Shown here piece after piece: positions 1 to 5,507 of a DNA stretch of 5,507 nt. Source of the stretch: Nitrospirota bacterium (lineage in GTDB: Bacteria; Nitrospinota_A; UBA7883). The stretch spans positions 1 to 5,507 of the forward strand of contig DRJW01000399.1 in the NCBI GenBank assembly GCA_011052055.1, in the 5' to 3' direction. The first letter of the stretch is position 1. Each line of letters opens with the position of its first letter. Below the pieces are notes generated by a model. The model did no database searches, had not been told where the DNA came from, and saw nothing but the letters and a program-made list of their open reading frames with translations. A program made the translations under genes and the position numbers.

Positions 1-402
1 CCGAAAGATATGAGAAATCACATTTTTAAATTTCCGGTGATAGACAAGATACCGGCGGACTACGCCAGATCGTACTCAGAGAGCAAAAAATGGTACGCCA
101 AAAGCTTTCAGAATGCGCTATGGGTCAGCAGATCCAGGTTTTTATCAGACAACGGCCAGCCGGGGATGTTCTATGGAATCGCCGCTATGCCAAGCCTTCA
201 CGTCGCGGTTGTCGTTTTAATAGCGCTCTTCTTTTTTCCCGTATCCTCGATTCTTGGAGTCGTCGGCTCTTTGTATGCGGTGATAATGTTTATCGGCTCG
301 GTATTACTGCAATGGCATTACGCGGTTGACGGATACGCAGGCGTCGCGCTTGCCCTGATCGTCTGGCGTCTCTCTTTTATCCTGGGCCGGCCAGAGCGCT
401 AA
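1..402 (+). CDS. PAP2-superfamily membrane enzyme (Aur1/inositol-phosphotransferase-like), 5' end outside the window
   Basis: This is the C-terminal part of an integral membrane enzyme of the PAP2 (phosphatidic acid phosphatase type 2) superfamily. The reading frame is open to the window edge, so the true start lies upstream; the Met codon at position 10 is probably internal. Numbering from that Met, the visible part has the PAP2 histidine motif MPSLH (H64) in a GIAAMPSLH context and a second motif HYAVDGYAG (H103, D107). These two His form the phosphoryl-transfer site in the family. Hydrophobic spans are near 65-79, 80-98 and 109-125. The SLH...HYxxDxxAG pattern is typical of the Aur1/PAP2_3 branch, which moves phospho-headgroups between lipids, rather than of undecaprenyl-pyrophosphate phosphatases with an SGH motif. 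The substrate is not readable. The gene ends in TAA at 400-402, overlapping the end of the opposing glycosyltransferase gene by 4 bp. The upstream arginine-rich phosphatase motif is not in the window, so a simple phosphatase remains possible. Confidence 0.82.
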   Translation, partial: PKDMRNHIFKFPVIDKIPADYARSYSESKKWYAKSFQNALWVSRSRFLSDNGQPGMFYGIAAMPSLHVAVVVLIALFFFPVSSILGVVGSLYAVIMFIGSVLLQWHYAVDGYAGVALALIVWRLSFILGRPER

Positions 403-2108
403 TATCTGTAAACATCCCTGTAAAGGGCCATAGGTTTTCGCGCGGGGGGGATCGTAAAAGGAACGTTGATGTTGTCAGGCAGAAGGTACGCTCGCCCCGC
501 TCCACCGGAAAGTCGCGCTGTATATTCCCCGGTTTTAAGAAGCGTTGAGCCTTCGATGACTTTCGAATTTATATAAAAAGGCCTGTTAAGCCTTGCTCCA
601 CCGCTATCGTAAAGAGCGTACGCCCCCTCCCAACGGTTTACGAATTTTACCGATTTTCCGGCGGACACCTGCGCGCCTGAGAGCAAAACATTTGGAAACA
701 CTCTTACATACGAATTAATCAGAAAAGGCTCCAGCACGGGCCAAAGCTTGCTGGTTCTGTAGCTTAAAATCCAGACTTTCGGATGGTAGCTAAAGATATT
801 TTCTAACAATTTAAACTCGTTTTTATCAGCCTCGGCCATTACCTCGGCGATCCCCCTCGCGTCCCACCATGCGGGGCCCGCGAATCGTTTTTTGACAAGC
901 ATGCCAACGCCATCGCAATAACTATCGTCCGTCCCCAGCAGGCTTTCGGCTTGCCGTGAAGTCAGGTTCTGCAAAAGATTGGTGTGTCCGAAATAATAGA
1001 TGTTTCTTTTAAAAGAAAAAATCATCACAACAAGCGCCGATATCAGTACGGCGCCTTTCAGATAAGGAATTCCCGCAGGCACAGCCTTGACAGCCTCAAT
1101 GCCGTAAAGCGAAAGAAACGGAATGACCATGATAAAAACATAGGGCCACGGCTGGTTATGGGTGAATATGAAAAAAGTCATTATCAGTGTGAATACAGCC
1201 ACGATCATTTCCACCCTGGAAAGTTTTCTGAGCCTGACCAGGGATATTAATAACCCGGCGAAACATAATCCATAAACGAAAGCGTTCCTGCTTAATGCCA
1301 TCAAAACGAATTCACGCAGGTTTTTATAATCTTCCCCGCCATGCACAGCCAGCCTGACTGGAGTCACAAAAATATGGTTTATTACAACAAGAAAATCTGG
1401 GCCGCGAAAATAAACGCTGTAAACAACGACAGTCACCAACCATCCAAAAGAAAAAATAGCGGCTTTTTTAAAAGCTTCCGCATACGCTTTTCGTGTTGAA
1501 GCTTCAGCTATGAAGGCTGTCGCCAAAGCAAAGTTGAAATAAACCGCTTTTTGTGTCGTAAGAAAAGCCACACCGGACATCAGGCCGGCCAAAAACAGTA
1601 TCCATCCGCTTTTGTGACGGCTGGTTATTATCCATAACGCGCCCATAGCAGGCGCCAGGCAAAGCGGCTCCGTCCGCACACGGAACACACGCTCGATAAA
1701 TGTGGAGAAAGCGAGCAGAACGCATACAGTGAACAGCGCCTCCAGTTTTGTCCTTCCCATGTTAAGGCAAATCAGATAAACCAAAACTGTAACCGCCACA
1801 CCAGCGCCCGCCATCTGGTATCTGGCTATCAGCATCGCCTCCGCCGAGTTTGCGCTTAACCATTGCGCCGGTAGATAGAAATAGGCGGACAAGACGGTCT
1901 TGAATGGAAAATAGCGAACGTAAAAATCCTGGATCATACCTGTATGGGCGGCGTGAGCGTATTCATCCATCACGAAAAACGTGTTGTTAGACAAGACAAA
2001 GATGAGAATGATTTTGGCCAGAATAAAGCAAAGAGTGAATAGTTTTAAAGCTCGCGCCGGCCCAGGGCCTATTGTGTCATCCAATGATAATTTATGGCTC
2101 AACGGCAT
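399..2108 (-). CDS. GT-C fold membrane glycosyltransferase, GT39/ArnT-like, 569 aa
   Basis: This is a polytopic membrane protein that probably transfers a sugar from a polyprenyl-phosphate donor to a lipid or glycan acceptor on the outer face of the cytoplasmic membrane. A short basic N-terminus is followed by a first membrane span (about 22-41) and then the acidic pair D48-E49 in FVMDEYAHAAHTG, which sits where GT-C enzymes carry their catalytic/metal-binding DE in the first outer loop. Further hydrophobic spans lie near 96-114, 122-137, 150-162, 168-185, 190-204, 215-234, 270-292, 301-316, 321-337 and 350-366. RTEPLCLAP (145-153) and THNQPWPY (316-323) resemble conserved GT-C loops. About 200 mostly soluble residues follow (368-569). 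The ATG at 2108 gives a sensible N-terminus before the first span. No clear Shine-Dalgarno precedes it, so it may be read by coupling from the radical SAM gene ending 39 bp upstream. Donor and acceptor are unknown; assignment to GT39 rather than another GT-C family rests on motifs read by eye. Confidence 0.75.
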   Translation of the reverse strand: MPLSHKLSLDDTIGPGPARALKLFTLCFILAKIILIFVLSNNTFFVMDEYAHAAHTGMIQDFYVRYFPFKTVLSAYFYLPAQWLSANSAEAMLIARYQMAGAGVAVTVLVYLICLNMGRTKLEALFTVCVLLAFSTFIERVFRVRTEPLCLAPAMGALWIITSRHKSGWILFLAGLMSGVAFLTTQKAVYFNFALATAFIAEASTRKAYAEAFKKAAIFSFGWLVTVVVYSVYFRGPDFLVVINHIFVTPVRLAVHGGEDYKNLREFVLMALSRNAFVYGLCFAGLLISLVRLRKLSRVEMIVAVFTLIMTFFIFTHNQPWPYVFIMVIPFLSLYGIEAVKAVPAGIPYLKGAVLISALVVMIFSFKRNIYYFGHTNLLQNLTSRQAESLLGTDDSYCDGVGMLVKKRFAGPAWWDARGIAEVMAEADKNEFKLLENIFSYHPKVWILSYRTSKLWPVLEPFLINSYVRVFPNVLLSGAQVSAGKSVKFVNRWEGAYALYDSGGARLNRPFYINSKVIEGSTLLKTGEYTARLSGGAGRAYLLPDNINVPFTIPPARKPMALYRDVYRY

Positions 2109-2147
2109 GGTCGTGTCGTCATGCCCCGGAGCCGTCTCGGATCAATA

Positions 2148-3554
2148 TCATCCAGAATAAGACCGCGAAGGGATTAAAAGCTTTTTTATAAAGAGCAGTT
2201 TTCTTTTTAGCGAATGGCTGGTGGCCGCGTTATACATTCTGCTAAATGAGCTGGTATAAAATCTGAAAAGACCCCACAACCGTAGCATCCTCAATTTCCT
2301 TTTGGTAAGTCCGTCGGGCGCATAGGCGACATCGTAATAATCGCCTCCAGCGCCTGTTTCAATCCACTCGCCAGCCGCCTCCAGCTTGTCTGTGGCCGGG
2401 GTTCCGGCCAATGGATGAAAACAGGTGTATACCACGTAATCAAAACCGTTATTGCGCGCGAAATCGAAAGATTTATTAATATCTTTCTCTGTTTCTCCGG
2501 GATACCCAATGATGAAAAACCCGAACACCTTCATCCCGGCGTTTTTTATCATCGTTATTTTTTCCGCCACCACATTCAGGTCAAGCTTCTTCTTCATGTT
2601 CTTTAAAGTTCGCTCGCTTCCACTTTCGGGCGCGATGAACACACATTCCCATCCTACTTTTTTCATAATACTCAACAGCTCTTTGTCAAGGAACTCGACG
2701 CGCACGCCATTTGGAGAGTTGAAAGAAACATTTTTTAATTCGAGCTTCAGGATTTCCCGGCAAACTTCTTTTGCGTAATCTTTATAAAAAGTGAAATTAT
2801 CATCAATTATGTTGAACCCGTCTATTTTATATGTATGGTGAAGCTCTTTTATTTCTTCGATAACCGATTCAACTTTTCTGGCCCTGATTTTCCTGCCATT
2901 TACCATTCTGGCGCTACAATATTCGCATGAATAGGGGCATCCTCTGGTGGTGAGCAGGGGGGCTGTGCGTATGGCGCGGCTATGCATTCCATAATGGTAT
3001 CCTCTATCCAGATATCCTTTCAGGTCGATCAGCTCGTAATCGCAATAGTTAATATCCTCTATGCTTTCCCATTTTACAGGCGCTAAGACCGGGACGCCGG
3101 TATCGTCTTTATAAATTATTCCGCTGATGTCACGGATACTTTCATGCTGGAATCCATTCTCGGCCGCAGTCTCAATAAACTTGCGGAAAGGTTTTTCACT
3201 TTCTCCGGCGAAGCCGTAATCCGCGTCTATCACTTCGAAAATCTTTTCTTTTCTGCCGGAAGGCTCTGGCCCTCCAACCACAATCGTAATTTCAGGATAC
3301 GAGCCGCGTATAAGCTCGGCCACTTCACGCGCCGAGACCAGGTTGAAATTCCAGATCGAAATACCGATCAGATCGGGTTTGAACAAGGCTATCTCCTCCA
3401 GAACGCCGCTATTGGGCTCTTTTTTTATGACCCCGTCCCATAAGCGCGCTTCGCATCCATCTGGTAAATTCGAGGCGACATAACCGAGCCCAAGCGGAAG
3501 AAAGTTGAACAATTCGCCATCTTTTACTGAAGGCCAGATAAGGAGAATTCTCAT
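2148..3554 (-). CDS. B12-binding-domain radical SAM enzyme (class B methyltransferase-like), 468 aa
   Basis: This is a cytosolic iron-sulfur enzyme with the two-domain plan of cobalamin-dependent radical SAM enzymes such as HpnP, BchE and other class B methylases. Residues 1-130 form a Rossmann-like B12-binding domain: MRILLIWPS start, LPLGLGYVAS (19-28), DLIGIS (61-66), IVVGGPEPSG (91-100) and GESE (117-120). The radical SAM core begins at about 195, with LLTTRGCPYSCEYC carrying the CxxxCxxC cluster ligands C206, C210 and C213. DDNFTF (251-256), PESGSE (309-314) and FIIGYPGET (347-355) follow at their usual barrel positions. A basic tail (420-463) with RFYTSSF fits the usual C-terminus of the family. 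Length is normal and nothing is broken. The start is fixed by an in-frame TAA seven codons upstream with no other start codon between. It is the first gene of a minus-strand pair with the glycosyltransferase. Methyl transfer to an unactivated carbon is the likeliest chemistry, but ring formation or rearrangement is possible; the substrate is unknown. Confidence 0.87.
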   Translation of the reverse strand: MRILLIWPSVKDGELFNFLPLGLGYVASNLPDGCEARLWDGVIKKEPNSGVLEEIALFKPDLIGISIWNFNLVSAREVAELIRGSYPEITIVVGGPEPSGRKEKIFEVIDADYGFAGESEKPFRKFIETAAENGFQHESIRDISGIIYKDDTGVPVLAPVKWESIEDINYCDYELIDLKGYLDRGYHYGMHSRAIRTAPLLTTRGCPYSCEYCSARMVNGRKIRARKVESVIEEIKELHHTYKIDGFNIIDDNFTFYKDYAKEVCREILKLELKNVSFNSPNGVRVEFLDKELLSIMKKVGWECVFIAPESGSERTLKNMKKKLDLNVVAEKITMIKNAGMKVFGFFIIGYPGETEKDINKSFDFARNNGFDYVVYTCFHPLAGTPATDKLEAAGEWIETGAGGDYYDVAYAPDGLTKRKLRMLRLWGLFRFYTSSFSRMYNAATSHSLKRKLLFIKKLLIPSRSYSG

Positions 3555-3571
3555 TCGTAATACTGAATAAT

Positions 3572-3577
3572 TTTATA
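3572..3577 (-). promoter_or_regulatory. Possible -10 box for the minus-strand radical SAM/glycosyltransferase operon
   Basis: On the minus strand this reads TATAAA inside the self-complementary TTTTATAAAA (3571-3580). It is 17 bases from the ATG at 3554, so a transcript would have a leader of only about ten bases. That would agree with the lack of a Shine-Dalgarno. No convincing -35 is seen. Confidence 0.2.
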
Positions 3578-3627
3578 AAATACCGCTCTTGCCGCATGGA
3601 CAGACGTCTTGGGAGCTTTCTGGCCTT

Positions 3628-3633
3628 TATGAT
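3628..3633 (+). promoter_or_regulatory. Possible -10 box for the plus-strand radical SAM/SDR operon
   Basis: TATGAT matches the sigma-70 TATAAT consensus at five of six positions and lies in the AT-rich divergent region. No good -35 hexamer sits 16-18 bp upstream, so this is a weak call. If used, transcription would start near 3640 and the 3653-3672 inverted repeat would fall in the 5' leader. Confidence 0.22.
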
Positions 3634-3652
3634 ACCATTAAATAATAATTTC

Positions 3653-3672
3653 CATCGCTCCTGGGAGCGATG
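3653..3672. promoter_or_regulatory. Perfect 9-bp inverted repeat in the divergent intergenic region (possible operator or leader hairpin)
   Basis: The arms CATCGCTCC and GGAGCGATG are exact reverse complements separated by TG. As RNA it would fold as an 8-bp stem with a CTGG tetraloop. It ends 15 bp before the start codon of the Twitch-type radical SAM gene and just before its ribosome binding site, and no U-tract follows, so it is not a terminator. A dimeric regulator's operator or a 5'-leader hairpin are both possible; the sequence does not decide between them. Confidence 0.5.
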
Positions 3673-3677
3673 TTTCT

Positions 3678-3683
3678 GGTGAG
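3678..3683 (+). promoter_or_regulatory. Probable ribosome binding site for the Twitch-type radical SAM gene
   Basis: GGTGAG lies four bases before the ATG at 3688. It is a one-mismatch Shine-Dalgarno (GGAGG-like) with slightly short spacing. It is the only purine-rich site near this start outside the hairpin arm, whose GGGAG would be too far away (20 bases). Confidence 0.45.
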
Positions 3684-3687
3684 TTAA

Positions 3688-4794
3688 ATGAATAAAAAGC
3701 TGTCCAGGTTCGCGCTTAATTTCCGGTATTCTTTCCGTCCCGGCAAGCCCGCTCTTATCTGGCGTCTTGTCAAAATAGTCCTGAAAAGCTGGTTCGTAAA
3801 GTACGAGGGCCTGCGTTATGTCGATTTTTCCCTCGATTTCGCATGCAACCTCAAATGCGAGCACTGCTTCGCCACCGCGCTAGAAGACAACGATGGCGCA
3901 AGGCCGAAGATGACGGTAGAGGACTACGCCAGGGTCGCAAAAGAGAGCATGGCGCTTGGAGCCGTGAATTTCTCGTTTCAGGGCGGCGAGACCCTCATGG
4001 TGAAAAACCTTGAAGAGATTATCTCGGCCTGCAATCCGTGGCGCAACGTCATTTCTGTCACGACCAACGGCACTCTGCTTACCAAACAGCGCGCCATAAA
4101 GCTCAGGAGGCTTGGAGTGGATATTGTCACCATAAGCCTCGACAGCTCTATCGCCGAAGAGCATGACAAATTCAGGGGAGGGGAAGCAGGCGTTTTTGAA
4201 AAAGCTATGCGCGCGATTCACAATGCGCTCAACGCGGGCCTTAACGTGACGCTGGGGGCTGTCGTGACGCATGACTCGCTCTACAGCGAAGGAATAAACG
4301 GCCTGTTTAGCCTGGCCAAAAAGCTTAAGGTAATACTGGTTCTGATTATGCCGGTTCCCGCCGGAAACTGGGCCGGTGACAAAAAAATACTTTTAACGCA
4401 AGCCGATCTTGACTATATAAAAAACCTGACCGAAAGCACACCCTACATAAGGACAGATTTTCAATCCAACTTCGGCGATTACGGGTGCGGCGCCGCCAAG
4501 GAGATTCTCTACCTGACCCCCTACGGCGACACTCTGACCTGCCCCTTTTTGCACATTGGCTTTGGAAATGTTTTAGACGAGCCGGTCTCGGTCATCAGAG
4601 ACAGGGCTCTCGCGCTTCCTCAATTCGCCGGTTATCACCAAAAATGCCTAGCCTCCACCGACGAGGAGTTTATAGAAAAATATTTGAGTAAAACGTTTCA
4701 CGCCAAAAAGTCCCCCATGCCGTGGGATGAGGTTTTCCGGGATTCCCCGGCGGTGGCGAAGACTGAAAAGAGCGAAGTTCAAACCGGTTTATGA
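3688..4794 (+). CDS. Radical SAM enzyme with Twitch/SPASM-like C-terminal region, 368 aa
   Basis: This is a radical SAM enzyme unrelated in domain plan to its divergent neighbour: it has no B12 domain. After a basic N-terminus, FSLDFACNLKCEHC carries the cluster ligands C53, C57 and C60. The SAM-binding GGE is at 99-101 (SFQGGETL), TTNGTLL at 125-131 and TISLDSS at 148-154, all as in MoaA/SPASM-type barrels. Downstream, C267 and C285 fit the auxiliary-cluster pattern C-x12-G-x4-C (G280), followed by H317-x2-C320. This resembles a Twitch or shortened SPASM region holding one auxiliary [4Fe-4S] cluster. Family members oxidise alcohols, mature peptides or act like MoaA; no substrate can be named here. 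An in-frame TAA directly abuts the ATG, so this is the earliest possible ATG start, and GGTGAG at 3678-3683 is a plausible ribosome binding site. The stop overlaps the SDR start as ATGA, indicating one operon and translational coupling. Confidence 0.85.
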   Translation: MNKKLSRFALNFRYSFRPGKPALIWRLVKIVLKSWFVKYEGLRYVDFSLDFACNLKCEHCFATALEDNDGARPKMTVEDYARVAKESMALGAVNFSFQGGETLMVKNLEEIISACNPWRNVISVTTNGTLLTKQRAIKLRRLGVDIVTISLDSSIAEEHDKFRGGEAGVFEKAMRAIHNALNAGLNVTLGAVVTHDSLYSEGINGLFSLAKKLKVILVLIMPVPAGNWAGDKKILLTQADLDYIKNLTESTPYIRTDFQSNFGDYGCGAAKEILYLTPYGDTLTCPFLHIGFGNVLDEPVSVIRDRALALPQFAGYHQKCLASTDEEFIEKYLSKTFHAKKSPMPWDEVFRDSPAVAKTEKSEVQTGL

Positions 4795-5507
4795 GAGCTC
4801 TCGTCACCGGAGCCACCGGTTTTATCGGCGGACGCCTCGTTGATCGGCTGTTAAAGGATGGACACGATGTCATCGCTCTGGTCAGAGCCCGCGAAGACAG
4901 CCTGCCTGATAAAGTAAAAATCGTAAAAGGAGACATCACCGATTCATCGACGTTTCAAAGTTCGATAATGGCATGCGACCGGCTCTATCATCTGGCGGCG
5001 AAAATAACATTTGACACCAGGCGGCTTGACGAGCTTTTGCGCGTAAACGGGATCGGTACACGTGAAGTCTTAAAAGCGGCGTCGCGGGCTCATGTCAAAC
5101 GGTCGGTGGTTGTAAGCTCTGCGTGCACTCTTGGCCTTTCATATTCAGAGAATCATGCGCTGGATGAGCAGGCCGGACTCGATGAAAAACTGGTGAGCGA
5201 AAATCCGTATATGGCGAGCAAAGCAGAGGCCGAGCGAGAGGCGGTTAAGGCGGCCAAAGAGATGGAGGTGACAATTGTAAACCCGACTACGGTATATGGA
5301 GCGGGCGACAGGACGCTAAACTCCGGGGCGATGATAAAGCAGGTGGCCCATTCGCGTATCATTCCGGCGCCGCCGGGCGGAAGCAACGTGGTGGATGTGG
5401 ACTACGTTGTAGAAGGGATAATAGCGGCGGGAGAGCGCGGGCGCTCTGGCCTGCGGTATACGCTTGGAGGAGAAAATCTTCTTTTTACAAATATCATAAA
5501 AACTATC
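4791..5507 (+). CDS. Extended SDR, HpnA/dihydroflavonol-reductase-like NAD(P)-dependent epimerase or dehydrogenase, 3' end outside the window
   Basis: This is an N-terminal 239-residue portion of an extended short-chain dehydrogenase/reductase; the frame is open to the window end. Visible landmarks are the nucleotide-binding TGATGFIG (G7, G10, G13), GDITD (47-51) for the adenine ring, YHLAA (66-70), VVSSACTLG (107-115, with T113 as the likely catalytic hydroxyl), the active-site Y140-x3-K144 in NPYMASK, and NPTTVYGAGD (164-173). The later VDVDYVVEGI and YTLGGENL segments match the layout of hopanoid-associated HpnA-type sugar epimerases and dihydroflavonol 4-reductase-like proteins. Family members normally run to about 320-340 residues, so roughly a quarter to a third is missing. 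The ATG lies inside the end of the upstream radical SAM gene (ATGA, 4 bp overlap) with no strong ribosome binding site of its own, which suggests coupled translation. The HpnA likeness is not enough to assign the symbol; sugar-nucleotide, sterol or lipid substrates are all possible. Confidence 0.86.
   Translation, partial: MRALVTGATGFIGGRLVDRLLKDGHDVIALVRAREDSLPDKVKIVKGDITDSSTFQSSIMACDRLYHLAAKITFDTRRLDELLRVNGIGTREVLKAASRAHVKRSVVVSSACTLGLSYSENHALDEQAGLDEKLVSENPYMASKAEAEREAVKAAKEMEVTIVNPTTVYGAGDRTLNSGAMIKQVAHSRIIPAPPGGSNVVDVDYVVEGIIAAGERGRSGLRYTLGGENLLFTNIIKTI

Noticed and set aside
409..440. CCCTGTAAAGGG-type small hairpin just after the PAP2 stop, considered as a terminator
   Set aside because: The stem is only 4 bp and no T-run follows, so it does not qualify as an intrinsic terminator; it also lies in the coding region of the opposing gene.
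984..1250. An 88-codon plus-strand open frame inside the glycosyltransferase gene
   Set aside because: It is antisense to hydrophobic membrane-span codons. The His/Lys/Arg-rich translation is what reverse-reading such codons gives.
2109..2147. 39-bp gap between the B12 radical SAM and glycosyltransferase genes, checked for a promoter or terminator
   Set aside because: No hairpin with a T-run and no promoter-like pair of hexamers; it is read as an ordinary intra-operon spacer.
3596..3682. A 28-codon plus-strand open frame ahead of the Twitch-type radical SAM gene, ending in the ribosome binding site region
   Set aside because: It has no ribosome binding site, its start lies upstream of the likely transcription start, and its peptide shows no leader-peptide or RiPP-precursor features.
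3409..3864. A 151-codon minus-strand open frame spanning the divergent intergenic region
   Set aside because: It overlaps the starts of both radical SAM genes, which have clear family motifs. Its own translation shows no recognisable domain and it would occupy the promoter region, so it is a chance frame.
3880..4272. A 130-codon minus-strand open frame inside the Twitch-type radical SAM gene
   Set aside because: It is antisense to a gene with intact catalytic motifs, and its translation has no domain-like pattern.
1..5507. CRISPR arrays, insertion-sequence ends, tRNA or rRNA genes, tandem repeats
   Set aside because: Reading both strands showed no regularly spaced repeats, transposase-like frames, terminal inverted repeats or RNA-gene signatures.

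Overview
The window reads as a bacterial chromosomal fragment with roughly balanced base composition, tight gene packing and no mobile-element, phage, tRNA or CRISPR signature. It holds five protein genes, two of them cut by the window edges. The taxon cannot be fixed from the sequence. Two radical SAM enzymes, one with a cobalamin-type domain, hint at an anaerobic or microaerophilic lineage, but that is inference.

Layout. At the left edge (1-402, +) is the C-terminal part of an integral membrane PAP2-superfamily enzyme, closest in motif pattern to the Aur1/inositol-phosphotransferase-like branch. It converges on a two-gene minus-strand unit and overlaps it by 4 bp at the stop codons. That unit runs 3554 to 399: first a B12-binding-domain radical SAM enzyme (3554-2148), then, after 39 bp, a multi-spanning GT-C/GT39-like glycosyltransferase (2108-399). 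A 133-bp divergent intergenic region (3555-3687) separates it from a plus-strand unit: a second, unrelated radical SAM enzyme with a Twitch/SPASM-like C-terminal region (3688-4794), overlapped by ATGA by an extended SDR resembling HpnA and dihydroflavonol-reductase-like NAD-dependent epimerases (4791 to the right edge).

How the genes may work together. A lipid-headgroup-type PAP2 enzyme, a polyprenyl-phosphate-sugar-type glycosyltransferase, an HpnA-like sugar or lipid SDR and two radical SAM enzymes suggest a pathway that builds and decorates a membrane lipid, glycolipid or polyprenyl-linked product. The cobalamin radical SAM enzyme could methylate or rearrange an unactivated carbon. The Twitch-type enzyme could oxidise or otherwise modify a sugar, alcohol or small peptide. 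The individual family calls are well supported by motifs; the pathway is inference from neighbourhood only.

The most notable details are: (i) a Twitch-like Cys pattern in the second radical SAM enzyme in which a His appears to replace one expected Cys (H-x2-C); (ii) a perfect 9-bp inverted repeat just upstream of that gene; (iii) a cobalamin domain with no visible DxHxxG histidine; and (iv) the pairing of two mechanistically different radical SAM enzymes back to back on a divergent promoter region.
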